A DNA stretch of 22,851 nucleotides from Thioploca sp. Lineage in GTDB: Bacteria > Pseudomonadota > Gammaproteobacteria > Beggiatoales > Beggiatoaceae. The DNA lies in contig DRQV01000052.1 of assembly GCA_011371325.1 (NCBI GenBank), forward strand, positions 1 to 22,851, in the 5' to 3' direction. The notes below the pieces were generated by a model. It saw only the letters and a program-made list of their open reading frames with translations, was not told where the DNA came from and made no database searches. Position 1 is the first letter of the stretch; the number at the start of each line of letters is the position of its first letter. Made by a program: the position numbers and the translations under genes. Of this stretch, positions 1-7,470 are shown piece by piece.

Positions 1-117
1 AATCAAACCATGGGTAATATGGGACTGGTATATAATATATATCCAGCTATAAGTGCTTTACTGCCACCAGTATTATTTTTAATATTAGCAATTATATTAA
101 TGCGAAGAATTATATAA
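1..117 (+). CDS. lptG: LptG, LPS export permease (3' end only)
   Basis: This is the last 38 codons of a gene that begins left of the window. The visible tail has a short polar stretch, then a hydrophobic helix (about residues 18-34 of the fragment, with ALLPPVLFLILAI), then a basic end MRRII. It resembles the C-terminus I recall for E. coli LptG, where the last transmembrane helix starts ALLP and ends in a basic tail. LptF and LptG form the inner-membrane core of the LptB2FG exporter that moves lipopolysaccharide out of the membrane. LptF has a similar tail, so LptF cannot be excluded from this fragment. The gene converges on rnt. Confidence 0.6.
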   Translation, partial: NQTMGNMGLVYNIYPAISALLPPVLFLILAIILMRRII

Positions 118-135
118 GAATTTAAGGGGATACAC

Positions 136-156
136 CTGAATGTGACCAGCATTCAG
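136..156. terminator. Possible terminator hairpin between convergent lptG and rnt
   Basis: A perfect inverted repeat CTGAATG / CATTCAG (136-142 and 150-156) with a 7-nt loop lies 18 bases after the lptG stop and 80 bases after the rnt stop on the other strand. There is no U-tract on either side, so it is at best a weak or factor-assisted bidirectional terminator. Confidence 0.3.
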
Positions 157-236
157 ATGACCCAATCATAATTCAAAATAGGTAGGAATTATCTGAATTA
201 TGTTGATAACAAACTAAGCAAACTAAATGCCAATTA

Positions 237-899
237 TTAATGACGATTCCTACTATTATCCTTTATTTCATCATAAATCTTAAATTCCTTCTGCCATTTA
301 CTCCATAGATTTACTATTTTACAAAATAATTCAGCAGTACGTTCTGCATCATAAATTGCTGAATGGGCCTCATTACTATCCCATGCCAAACCAGAAGCTT
401 GGGCTGCTCTAGCTAATACTGTTTGTCCATAAGCCAATCCACCTAAAGTTGCAGTATCAAAAGTACTAAAACGATGAAACGGCATTTTAACTTTAGTGCG
501 TTTGCATGCTTCTTTAATAAAGCTTAAATCAAACATAGGATTATGACCAACTAAAATAGCTCTGCTACACTCATGTAATTTTACAGCCCGCCGGATAGGA
601 GAAAAAACAGTTTCTAAACCTTCAGCCTCCGGAACATCAAAACGAAATGGATGATGTGGATCAACTTTAATAAAATCTAAGGCTTTTTGATCAAGGTTTG
701 CTCCTTCAAAAGGGGTAAAATGACAGGCATAAGTTTGATGTCGTCTCCATTGTCCTTGTTCATCGACTTGTAATAGTACTATAGCAATTTCTAGTAAAGC
801 ATCACGTTCTGGATTAAAACCGGCAGTTTCAACATCTACCACTACTGGTAAAAAACCTCTAAAGCGTTTAGAAATTTGATATGAATTTCTGTTATTCAT
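237..899 (-). CDS. rnt: Ribonuclease T
   Basis: Ribonuclease T is a dimeric DEDDh-family 3'-5' exoribonuclease that trims the CCA end of tRNA and matures the 3' ends of 5S and 23S rRNA and other stable RNAs. The product is 220 aa against about 215 in E. coli. The catalytic residues are visible: D22 and E24 in VVVDVETAGF, an Asp in GHNPMFDLSF, and the His/Asp pair in EAHSAIYDAERTAELF. The start chosen is the internal ATG at 899. It has an AGG about 7 bases upstream and gives the family N-terminus ending in KRFRGFLPVV. The frame stays open to a TTG-type codon at 938, but a good -10 box covers 938-943, so the longer version is unlikely. The gene stands alone, convergent with lptG. Confidence 0.93.
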   Translation of the reverse strand: MNNRNSYQISKRFRGFLPVVVDVETAGFNPERDALLEIAIVLLQVDEQGQWRRHQTYACHFTPFEGANLDQKALDFIKVDPHHPFRFDVPEAEGLETVFSPIRRAVKLHECSRAILVGHNPMFDLSFIKEACKRTKVKMPFHRFSTFDTATLGGLAYGQTVLARAAQASGLAWDSNEAHSAIYDAERTAELFCKIVNLWSKWQKEFKIYDEIKDNSRNRH

Positions 900-937
900 T
901 TTATACCTGTTGCCAGTTAATGAGCCACAGGGTAGCA

Positions 938-966
938 ATTATATTAAAAATTGGTAATTGCCATAA
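938..966 (-). promoter_or_regulatory. Promoter of rnt
   Basis: On the minus strand TTATGG (961-966) is followed after 17 bases by a perfect TATAAT (938-943). Transcription would start near 931, leaving a leader of about 31 bases that contains the AGG ribosome site before the ATG at 899. Box spacing and position both fit a sigma-70 promoter; the -35 box is only partly consensus. Confidence 0.5.
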
Positions 967-1285
967 GTATTTTTTCAATGTTATTGTCTCTTTGTTATCT
1001 TAAAACTATCATTAATCTTGATTAAAAATCATAATACATATGGTCATTTTGGTTTATTTAGACAATTCTATCATATTATTACTCCATGTTTTAGAGGTAT
1101 AAAATTCATTATTTACTTAGTTTCAAAAGTTGGTAATTACATCATAACTAATAACCAAATCATAAGCAACCCGTCTTTCCTAACCATTGATTAGTTAATT
1201 ATAATAAATTTTTTTTACATTTAAGCTTGAGATAAATCAAATTGAACCTATTTTAAAATTTCCAAATATACTAAACGAGAGTGAT
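967..1285. other. AT-rich gene-free stretch between rnt and the small His/Cys gene
   Basis: This stretch between two divergently transcribed genes holds no open frame with coding character, no tRNA-like fold and no strong hairpin. Close to the small gene there is a loose -35/-10 pair on the + strand, TTGAGA (1227-1232) and TATTTT (1249-1254) with 16 bases between. It would leave a leader of about 25 bases, but in such AT-rich DNA it carries little weight. Confidence 0.4.
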
Positions 1286-1468
1286 ATGAACGTAGATCAA
1301 CATTTAAAAGTAGCAGAATGGCATTTAGAACAAGCTAGATTACATTCTGCTGGTGAACATCATTGTGGTTGTCCGGCTAATGAGCATGATCAAAAGGCTA
1401 TTGATGCTGTAGAAATTGCTCTTGCTGGTAAAGGTGCAATTAAATCTGAAAATAGTTGTAACGTTTGA
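1286..1468 (+). CDS. Small His/Cys-rich protein, function unknown
   Basis: A 60-residue soluble protein that I do not recognise. The coding case rests on an ATG with GAGAG at 1277-1281, an uninterrupted frame, codon use like the neighbours and a clear composition. The first 20 residues look like an amphipathic helix (QHLKVAEWHLEQARLH). A dense potential metal-binding patch follows, with H20, H25, H26, C27, C29 and H34 inside HSAGEHHCGCPANEH. A second helix (DQKAIDAVEIALAGKG) and a tail with C58 complete it. There is no signal peptide or membrane segment. It is flanked by the rnt promoter region and by the terminator of the convergent nuo operon, so it is probably monocistronic. A small metal-binding or redox-associated helical protein is an inference only. 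Confidence 0.65.
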   Translation: MNVDQHLKVAEWHLEQARLHSAGEHHCGCPANEHDQKAIDAVEIALAGKGAIKSENSCNV

Positions 1469-1490
1469 TAATTTATTAAGATTTAAGCTT

Positions 1491-1533
1491 AAAAAAACCA
1501 ACCACTTATGATTATTTATATTTAAGTGGTTGG
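1491..1533 (-). terminator. Intrinsic terminator of the nuoABCD operon
   Basis: On the minus strand an 11-bp perfect stem (CCAACCACTTA at 1498-1508 pairing with TAAGTGGTTGG at 1523-1533, 14-nt loop) is followed directly by seven U residues (A-run 1491-1497 on the plus strand). It lies 27 bases past the nuoD stop. The plus-strand side has no U-run, so it serves nuo and not the convergent small gene, although the stem could also slow transcription from the left. Confidence 0.85.
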
Positions 1534-1559
1534 CTTATCAATCCGGAAGTTAGTAAAAG

Positions 1560-2813
1560 TTATCTATCAATTTCTCCAAATACAATATCCTGAGAACCAA
1601 TAATAGACACTACGTCAGCCAACATATGACCTTTAGCCATTTCATTCATCGAAGCAAGATGAGGGAAACCTGGAGCTCTAATCCGCAAGCGGTATGGTTT
1701 ATTAGCACCATCAGAGATAAGATAAATACCAAATTCACCTTTAGGATGTTCAACTGTTGAATAAACTTCACCTTCTGGTACACAATAACCTTCAGTAAAC
1801 AGTTTGAAATGATGAATTAAACCTTCCATATCATCCTTCATAGTTGCACGTTTAGGTGGAGCAATCTTATGATCATCTATCATAACCGAACCAGGATTAT
1901 CACGTAACCAGCTAATACATTGTTTAATAATATTATTAGATTCACGCATTTCTTCCATTCGTACTAAATATCTAGAATAAGAATCACCATTTATCCCTAT
2001 TGGAATCGAAAAATCTAACTTATCGTAAGCTGCATAAGGACGTTTTTTACGTAAATCCCATTCAATTCCAGAACCACGTAGCATTGGCCCAGAAAATCCT
2101 AGTTGTAAAGCTCGTTCTGGAGATACCACTCCAATCCCAACTGTACGTTGCCGCCAAATTCTATTCTCAGTCAACAAAGTTTCATATTCATCAACATATT
2201 TGGGGAATCGATTGGTAAAATCTTCCAAGAAATCCAATAATGAACCTTGACGATTTTCATTTAACTTAGCAACTTCTTCGGCATTGTGCCATCTTGAGGT
2301 TTCATACTGTGGCATTTGGTCTGGTAAATCACGATACACACCTCCAGGCCTATAATAGGCAGCGTGCATTCTAGCACCTGACACTGCTTCATAACAGTCG
2401 ACCAAATCTTCTCGTTCCCTAAAGGCATATAGGAACATGGTCATGGCTCCAACATCTAAACCATGAGTTGCGATCCACAATAAATGATTTAATATCCGAG
2501 TAATTTCATCAAACATAACCCGAATATATTCAGCTCGTTCTGGAATTTTAATATCTAGCAGTTTTTCGATTGCCATTACATAAGCATGCTCATTACACAT
2601 CATCGACATGTAATCCAATCGATCCATATATGGTACGCTTTGATTAAATGGTTTAGTTTCGGCTAGTTTTTCCGTTCCACGATGGAGCAATCCAATATGT
2701 GGATCAGCTCTTTCTACTACCTCACCGTCTAACTCTAAAATTAGTCGCAATACTCCATGAGCTGCTGGATGTTGGGGGCCAAAATTTAAAGTATAATTAT
2801 GAATTTCTGGCAT
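1560..2813 (-). CDS. nuoD: NADH-quinone oxidoreductase subunit D (49 kDa)
   Basis: NuoD is a peripheral-arm subunit of respiratory complex I that, with NuoB, forms the quinone-binding pocket near cluster N2. It descends from the large subunit of NiFe hydrogenases. The product is 417 aa, the usual length for unfused NuoD. Family stretches include the N-terminal NFGPQHPAAHGVLRL, HIGLLHRGTEKLAE, PYMDRLDYMS and the C-terminal DIVFGEIDR. The start has AAAGGA 8 bases upstream. It lies 15 bases after nuoC and is a separate gene, unlike the nuoCD fusion of E. coli. A strong terminator follows, so nuoE-N must be encoded elsewhere. Confidence 0.97.
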   Translation of the reverse strand: MPEIHNYTLNFGPQHPAAHGVLRLILELDGEVVERADPHIGLLHRGTEKLAETKPFNQSVPYMDRLDYMSMMCNEHAYVMAIEKLLDIKIPERAEYIRVMFDEITRILNHLLWIATHGLDVGAMTMFLYAFREREDLVDCYEAVSGARMHAAYYRPGGVYRDLPDQMPQYETSRWHNAEEVAKLNENRQGSLLDFLEDFTNRFPKYVDEYETLLTENRIWRQRTVGIGVVSPERALQLGFSGPMLRGSGIEWDLRKKRPYAAYDKLDFSIPIGINGDSYSRYLVRMEEMRESNNIIKQCISWLRDNPGSVMIDDHKIAPPKRATMKDDMEGLIHHFKLFTEGYCVPEGEVYSTVEHPKGEFGIYLISDGANKPYRLRIRAPGFPHLASMNEMAKGHMLADVVSIIGSQDIVFGEIDR

Positions 2814-2828
2814 TTTTTTATCCTTTAG

Positions 2829-3479
2829 TTATGTATAACGGTTATCTTGACGTATCACCCTAGGCACAAGAGTACGTGGCTCAATACTAACCGGTTCATA
2901 AATAACCCGCTTTTTATCAGGATCATAACGCATTTCAACGTTACCAGTTACGGGAAAGTCTTTCCGTAATGGATGGCCGACAAAACCATAGTCAGTTAAA
3001 ATACGGCGTAAATCAGGATGACCATCAAATAAAATTCCTATCATATCAAATGCCTCACGTTCATACCAATTTGCTGAATTCCAGATGGTAGTCACTGAAT
3101 CCATACGTGGAGGTTCGCCTTCTGCAAATGATCGGATTCGTATTCGTTGGTTATTTTTTATTGATAACAGGTGATAAACAACTGCATATCTAGGGTCATT
3201 ATTTTTATAAATATCTTTATTGACCCCACGGCTAAAACCAGTACTACTAGTAGTTTTGGTTACCCAATTAGTTTGTTTATATTGAGAATAATCAACTCCA
3301 CATAAGTCCATTAGTTGAGAAAAATCAAAACGATTGCGTAAGGTTTCACATACTTGGAAAATATTTTTTGCTGGCACTTCTATAGTAAGTTCATTATAAG
3401 CTATATCAGTTTTAAGAATAATATCGATAAATCGTTCTTGTAGTTCAGTGCTTAGAGTTTCAAGGGAATTTTTCATCAT
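2829..3479 (-). CDS. nuoC: NADH-quinone oxidoreductase subunit C (30 kDa)
   Basis: NuoC is a complex I peripheral-arm subunit that packs against NuoD and bridges to NuoB. The product is 216 aa. The family signature is in the C-terminal half: YEREAFDMIGILFDGHPDLR, RILTDYGFVGHPLRKDFP and EMRYDPDKKRVIYEPV. Two adjacent ATG codons (3479 and 3476) compete as start, and no good ribosome site is visible before either. A 151-base gap separates it from nuoB, unusual because nuoB and nuoC normally abut. I find no convincing promoter or open frame in that gap, only a weak ACGAT/ATCGT hairpin near 3580. Confidence 0.95.
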   Translation of the reverse strand: MMKNSLETLSTELQERFIDIILKTDIAYNELTIEVPAKNIFQVCETLRNRFDFSQLMDLCGVDYSQYKQTNWVTKTTSSTGFSRGVNKDIYKNNDPRYAVVYHLLSIKNNQRIRIRSFAEGEPPRMDSVTTIWNSANWYEREAFDMIGILFDGHPDLRRILTDYGFVGHPLRKDFPVTGNVEMRYDPDKKRVIYEPVSIEPRTLVPRVIRQDNRYT

Positions 3480-3630
3480 TTATATGGGTTTAGTTATGAA
3501 ATGCTATAAAGCTGTTCAGTATCAATCGGCCTTACCACACCAGTTTTAAAGCAGAATCTATGAAATCAAACGATCTAGCCTAAATCGTCCATTAATATCC
3601 CAATTAAAATAGTATTATAATCTTAGGAAT

Positions 3631-4113
3631 TTAAGCGGTACGAGCAATAGTGCCAGTACGTTTTATTTTTTGTTGTAATTGTAATATTCCATATAACAAA
3701 GCCTCTGGAGTTGGAGGGCAACCAGGGATATAAATGTCAACCGGTACAATTCTGTCACAACCACGTACTACTGAATAAGAATAATGATAATAACCACCAC
3801 CATTAGCACAAGAACCCATCGAAATTACCCAACGTGGATTTGGCATTTGGTCATATACTTTACGCAAAGCTGGAGCCATTTTATTGGTCAAAGTACCAGC
3901 TACAATCATCACATCTGATTGTCTAGGACTAGGACGAAATACAATACCAAAACGGTCTAAATCATAGCGTGAAGCCCCAGTATGCATCATTTCTATTGCA
4001 CAACAAGCTAAACCAAAAGTCATCGGCCACATAGAGCCAGTACGAGCCCAATTAATGAGCGAATCTGCGTTAGTGGTAATAAAACCTTTTTCTAACAGAC
4101 CTTCTATTCCCAT
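3631..4113 (-). CDS. nuoB: NADH-quinone oxidoreductase subunit B (20 kDa, PSST)
   Basis: NuoB carries the terminal iron-sulfur cluster N2 that passes electrons to quinone. Its four cluster cysteines are visible at C37 and C38 (GLACCAIEMM), C102 (MGSCANGGG) and C132 (PGCPPTPEAL). The start at 4113 is preferred over an in-frame ATG at 4134: it gives the family N-terminus MGIEGLLEKGF and has AAAGGAG 7 bases upstream. The product is 160 aa. With this start the gene overlaps the end of nuoA by 10 bases, which suggests translational coupling. Confidence 0.96.
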   Translation of the reverse strand: MGIEGLLEKGFITTNADSLINWARTGSMWPMTFGLACCAIEMMHTGASRYDLDRFGIVFRPSPRQSDVMIVAGTLTNKMAPALRKVYDQMPNPRWVISMGSCANGGGYYHYSYSVVRGCDRIVPVDIYIPGCPPTPEALLYGILQLQQKIKRTGTIARTA

Positions 4114-4460
4114 TCTAATGCTCCTTTTTTCCATTCATAAACAAAACCGATGACTAATATTGTCAAGAATATTATCATAGCCATAAATCCAAATAAACCT
4201 AAACTTTTAAATACAATTGCCCAAGGGAATAAAAAAGCAATTTCTAAGTCAAATAAGATAAATAAAATGGCTACTAAATAATAGCGTACATCAAATTTCA
4301 TACGAGCATCTTCAAAAGCCTCAAATCCACATTCATAAGGTGAATTTTTTTCAGAATCTGGTTGCCTATTTCCTAATAAAAAGCCAAGGGTTGGTACAAT
4401 AATACCTATCATTAACCCTATGACAATAAATAGAAATATTGGCATATAATTTTCTAACAT
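4104..4460 (-). CDS. nuoA: NADH-quinone oxidoreductase subunit A
   Basis: NuoA is a small membrane subunit of complex I at the junction of the peripheral and membrane arms. The product is 118 aa with three predicted helices: about residues 7-29, 59-80 (YYLVAILFILFDLEIAFLF) and 89-108. The conserved loop SPYECGFEAF carries the family Cys, and the Asp/Glu pair in LFDLEIAF is also typical. The start has GGAG 8 bases upstream. It is the first gene of nuoABCD and is preceded by a recognisable promoter. Confidence 0.96.
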   Translation of the reverse strand: MLENYMPIFLFIVIGLMIGIIVPTLGFLLGNRQPDSEKNSPYECGFEAFEDARMKFDVRYYLVAILFILFDLEIAFLFPWAIVFKSLGLFGFMAMIIFLTILVIGFVYEWKKGALEWE

Positions 4461-4548
4461 GGGTGCTGCTCCGGTTAGTTTACCAATTTTGAGTTATTAA
4501 AGAAATGATTATTTTAAGTTCAGAAACTTAGCACAATCAATTTTAATA

Positions 4549-4578
4549 ATTATAACATTTTTATTTAAAATAGTTCAA
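4549..4578 (-). promoter_or_regulatory. Promoter of nuoABCD (extended -10)
   Basis: On the minus strand TTGAAC (4573-4578) and a perfect TATAAT (4549-4554) are 18 bases apart, and the -10 is preceded by TGT, making an extended -10. Predicted start is near 4542, giving a leader of about 80 bases before nuoA. The -35 box overlaps the stop codon of the upstream HisG-like gene. Confidence 0.65.
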
Positions 4579-5756
4579 GATAATTGTTTAAGACTATATT
4601 TGCTATAACAATATTGTAATTTAATTTTTGCCTGTTCAATCAGATCATTAGCTTCATTTTGTTTGTAAAAATCGTCAGCTTGCCAATATCTGGTTTGTAA
4701 ACGATAAGGTCGTAAGCCATTTTCAGGGTCTTGTGAAGCACAAAATAGATCGGTAATAGATGGTTTATTAATCCAGGAATCACCTAAATTTTTTTCTAAG
4801 GCTAAATACCACAAGGCAAATTGTTGAATATGCTCTTCTGCAAAATAACCAACTGGATTTAAACTATTGATAAATTTTTGCAAAGAATCATTCTTTAAAT
4901 AGTGATTATAATTAACAATATATAAGCTTTCAGATAAAAATAAAGGATATCCATATAAGACTAATCCTTTTTTCCTTAATGTATTACCCGTTTGAACTAT
5001 TTCGAGTCCAACACTACCATATTCTGCTTCTATAACAGCATCTTCTACATCTTCAACGGAAATAACTTTAAGATTAGGATAAGCAGTTTTAACAATTTCT
5101 ACATACCGACCTTTGACAAATACTCGATTACCATAAGTTGATAAGTGAGTCAAAAAATCATCAGTATGTTTGGGCTTAGGAGTATGTTTAGCTTTAGCAA
5201 TTAAGAAAAAACCTACTATATCCTGCACTTCACAATCTAAAATTTTATTATATCGAGTTAATTGAGCTGAACCAGCAATCCTAATTCCAGTTGGCTTATC
5301 AATATTATAATTATACATTCCCCATTTAGTTACTAGGGTTGGATTGCGTAAATAATATTGGGTCATAGTTAAAAGTTCATCCAAACCAACCACAGCACAA
5401 TCTATCTCATCCAACCTCATCAAAGATGAACCATTATGTGGCTCTTCACCTTCAATTCGAACTAAAACTTCATTTATCAACCATTCATAGCCTAAAAAAC
5501 CAATTCGATAAGGTCGTTTACTACGTTTCCTATCGATAAATAGGCCAAAACAAGGCATTTCCTGTAATGATTCAATAAGAAATTTAGATGCTTCCTGAAA
5601 ATTAGTCCTACTCATCGATTTACTTTGTTTAGAAATATTCAGAATTTTGTTTATTTCTTGTTTATCGACCCCAAGTAATTTCAACTTAGCCAAGAAGTTT
5701 TCAAAAGTTCTGCCAGTTCTAGGAATTGCACAAGTTACTTTAAAATTTTGTTGCAT
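4575..5756 (-). CDS. HisG-like (ATP phosphoribosyltransferase-fold) protein, role unknown
   Basis: A 393-aa soluble protein that looks like a remote relative of HisG, the PRPP-dependent first enzyme of histidine synthesis. The N-terminus VTCAIPRTGRTFENFLAKL parallels the HisG opening strand and helix. DEIDCAVVGLDELL (about 116-129) parallels the HisG stretch around DLGIIG. LEIVQTGNTLRKKGL (251-265) matches the PRPP-binding TGxTL..NGL motif, followed by a strand like the HisG domain II end (LSESLYIVN). About 100 extra C-terminal residues (from 290) are aromatic-rich and unrecognised. No histidine genes are nearby. Its own promoter candidate lies upstream, and the nuo promoter overlaps its stop. 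It may be a true but divergent transferase or a periplasmic-binding-protein-type fold used for something else. The fold call is fairly good; the reaction is not assignable. Confidence 0.6.
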   Translation of the reverse strand: MQQNFKVTCAIPRTGRTFENFLAKLKLLGVDKQEINKILNISKQSKSMSRTNFQEASKFLIESLQEMPCFGLFIDRKRSKRPYRIGFLGYEWLINEVLVRIEGEEPHNGSSLMRLDEIDCAVVGLDELLTMTQYYLRNPTLVTKWGMYNYNIDKPTGIRIAGSAQLTRYNKILDCEVQDIVGFFLIAKAKHTPKPKHTDDFLTHLSTYGNRVFVKGRYVEIVKTAYPNLKVISVEDVEDAVIEAEYGSVGLEIVQTGNTLRKKGLVLYGYPLFLSESLYIVNYNHYLKNDSLQKFINSLNPVGYFAEEHIQQFALWYLALEKNLGDSWINKPSITDLFCASQDPENGLRPYRLQTRYWQADDFYKQNEANDLIEQAKIKLQYCYSKYSLKQLS

Positions 5757-5797
5757 GATTAATTTGGGGAAATTTCCTTTCTTCTAAATAGATTTAA

Positions 5798-5827
5798 ATT
5801 TTAACATATTGCCGATGACCAAACCAA
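5798..5827 (-). promoter_or_regulatory. Promoter candidate of the HisG-like gene
   Basis: On the minus strand TTGGTT (5822-5827), an 18-base spacer and TAAAAT (5798-5803) preceded by TGT form an extended -10 promoter candidate. Transcription would start near 5791, about 35 bases before the ATG. The ATG lacks a clear ribosome site; AAAGGAAA sits about 17 bases upstream. The rest of the 272-base gap up to gspE holds no gene or convincing terminator that I can see. Confidence 0.4.
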
Positions 5828-6028
5828 TATTTTTGGATTGTTCCTACTTAGATAAGAAAGCAGTTAAACAAGGCAAAATTTGATTAGATCACTGAAAAAT
5901 GGTTTATTACCCCTGATATGGATCAAAACTTATTTGCTAAATGATTAATCTAGCGGTTGATAATGTTTTGACTCTTGAGCTGTTATTGAAAATTCAATTT
6001 TTGATATTTATTCAGCCTACAATTAAAA

Positions 6029-7468
6029 TTATCTATCTTTTATAACTCGCAATAACTCATTGACTGTAGTATCTCCAGCTAGTAAACGTTTAATAGCATC
6101 TTGATAAATAGATTGTGCATTGACATAATTTTCTAATTCATGTTGACCAACGCTATCATGAATCATATTACGTAAGGTGCTATCTATACTAACTAACTCA
6201 TAAATTCCAGTTCTACCTCGATAACCAATTGAATTGCAATTAGAACAACCTTTGGCTTTGTATAATTTAGGAACTGTCGTTAATTTTAATTCACGCATTT
6301 CTATCGCGTTTGGAATATAAACCTGTTTACAATGTTGGCATAATAAACGAATTAAACGCTGAGACATTAAACCTATAATACTAGAAGCTAACAGAAATGG
6401 TTCAATACCCATATCCCTAAGCCTAGTAATAGCACCAATAGCAGTGTTAGTGTGCAAGGTAGATAGAACTAAATGCCCAGTGAGACTTGCTTGAATAGCA
6501 ATTTGAGCTGTTTCTACATCTCTAATTTCTCCAACCATTACTACATCTGGGTCTTGACGTAAAATGGCCCGCAAACCACGAGCAAAGGTCATATTAACTT
6601 TAGTATTAACCTGAGTTTGTGCAATACCGTCTAAATAATATTCTATTGGGTCTTCCACTGTCATAATATTACGACTATGATCATTTAGATGATTTAGCAT
6701 GCCATACAAACTAGTAGTTTTACCAGAACCAGTGGGGCCAGTTACCATAAGCACGCCATAAACTTTTTCCAACAGATTTTGTAAATGAGTTAATATGTCT
6801 ATCGACATGCCAATTTGCTGTAAATCTAAACGACCAGCTTGTTTATCCAATAGCCGTAAAACTACTCTTTCCCCATGCCCGGATGGAATGGTAGATACCC
6901 GTACATCAACTGCTCGACCAGCAATCCGCAGTGAAATTCTACCATCTTGCGGTAAACGTTTCTCAGCAATATCTAACTTAGCCATAACTTTAATCCGAGA
7001 AATTAGTAGTGGAGCTAAGACTCGTCTGGGTTGTAATATCTCTCGCAATACACCATCAGTACGAAATCTTACCACTAATCTAGTTTCAAATGGTTCGATA
7101 TGAATGTCGGAAGCATTTTCCTTGATTGCTTCTGATAACAAAGCATTAATCAAACGAATTATTGGAGCATCATCCGCAGTTTCCAATAAGTCTTCCGGTT
7201 CAGTAAGTTGTTTTGCCACCTGAGATAAATCCAATTCATCACCCAAACCTTCCATCATTTTACTGGAAGTTGCTTCATAGTTTTTGGTGAGTAATAGATC
7301 GAATTGTTCTTGAGAAATTGTTTGGAAAGATAATGGTATGCCTAAGAAACGTCTTACTTCAATTAGTATTTGTTGAGTTATATTTGAGCAGTGATATATG
7401 GTATTAGGTTGGGAAAATATTATACCGTGCCGTTTAGCAAAAGTAAAAGGAATAGATGGGTAATTCAT
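6029..7468 (-). CDS. gspE: GspE-type secretion ATPase (type II secretion / type IV pilus family)
   Basis: A hexameric cytoplasmic ATPase that powers pseudopilus assembly in type II secretion. The product is 479 aa with an N-terminal T2SSE_N-like region (about 1-95), then the core ATPase. Visible motifs are the Asp-box region (SDIHIEPFETRLVVRFRTDG), Walker A GPTGSGKTT (244-252), Walker B DVVMVGEIRD (308-317), the His box GHLVLSTLHTN (331-341) and the zinc tetracysteine C377, C380, C408, C411. Its length and the stretch EKRLPQDGRISL fit GspE better than the roughly 570-aa PilB. It starts 2 bases after the alarmone hydrolase gene ends, with no ribosome site, which points to translational coupling. 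No other secretion gene is nearby, so its system must be elsewhere or the gene is an orphan. Confidence 0.88.
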   Translation of the reverse strand: MNYPSIPFTFAKRHGIIFSQPNTIYHCSNITQQILIEVRRFLGIPLSFQTISQEQFDLLLTKNYEATSSKMMEGLGDELDLSQVAKQLTEPEDLLETADDAPIIRLINALLSEAIKENASDIHIEPFETRLVVRFRTDGVLREILQPRRVLAPLLISRIKVMAKLDIAEKRLPQDGRISLRIAGRAVDVRVSTIPSGHGERVVLRLLDKQAGRLDLQQIGMSIDILTHLQNLLEKVYGVLMVTGPTGSGKTTSLYGMLNHLNDHSRNIMTVEDPIEYYLDGIAQTQVNTKVNMTFARGLRAILRQDPDVVMVGEIRDVETAQIAIQASLTGHLVLSTLHTNTAIGAITRLRDMGIEPFLLASSIIGLMSQRLIRLLCQHCKQVYIPNAIEMRELKLTTVPKLYKAKGCSNCNSIGYRGRTGIYELVSIDSTLRNMIHDSVGQHELENYVNAQSIYQDAIKRLLAGDTTVNELLRVIKDR

Positions 7469-7470
7469 GT

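Noticed and set aside
900..938. Longer N-terminus for RNase T starting at 938
   Set aside because: Begins on a non-ATG codon at the -10 box; the ATG at 899 has an AGG site and matches the family start.
1267..1272. TATACT as -10 of the small His/Cys gene
   Set aside because: It would start transcription about 7 bases before the ATG, inside or after the ribosome site; the paired TTGAAC is 19 bases away.
2000..2218. Open frame antisense to nuoD
   Set aside because: Shadow of a highly conserved gene, with no start context or recognisable product.
3566..3600. ACGAT/ATCGT hairpin in the nuoB-nuoC gap as a terminator
   Set aside because: Five-pair stem without a U-run; not above chance in this sequence.
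5985..5998. ATTGAA-AA-TTCAAT as terminator of gspE
   Set aside because: The loop is too small, and the T-run is on the plus strand, opposite to gspE transcription.
6795..7103. Open frame antisense to gspE
   Set aside because: Shadow of the ATPase core; low-complexity translation.
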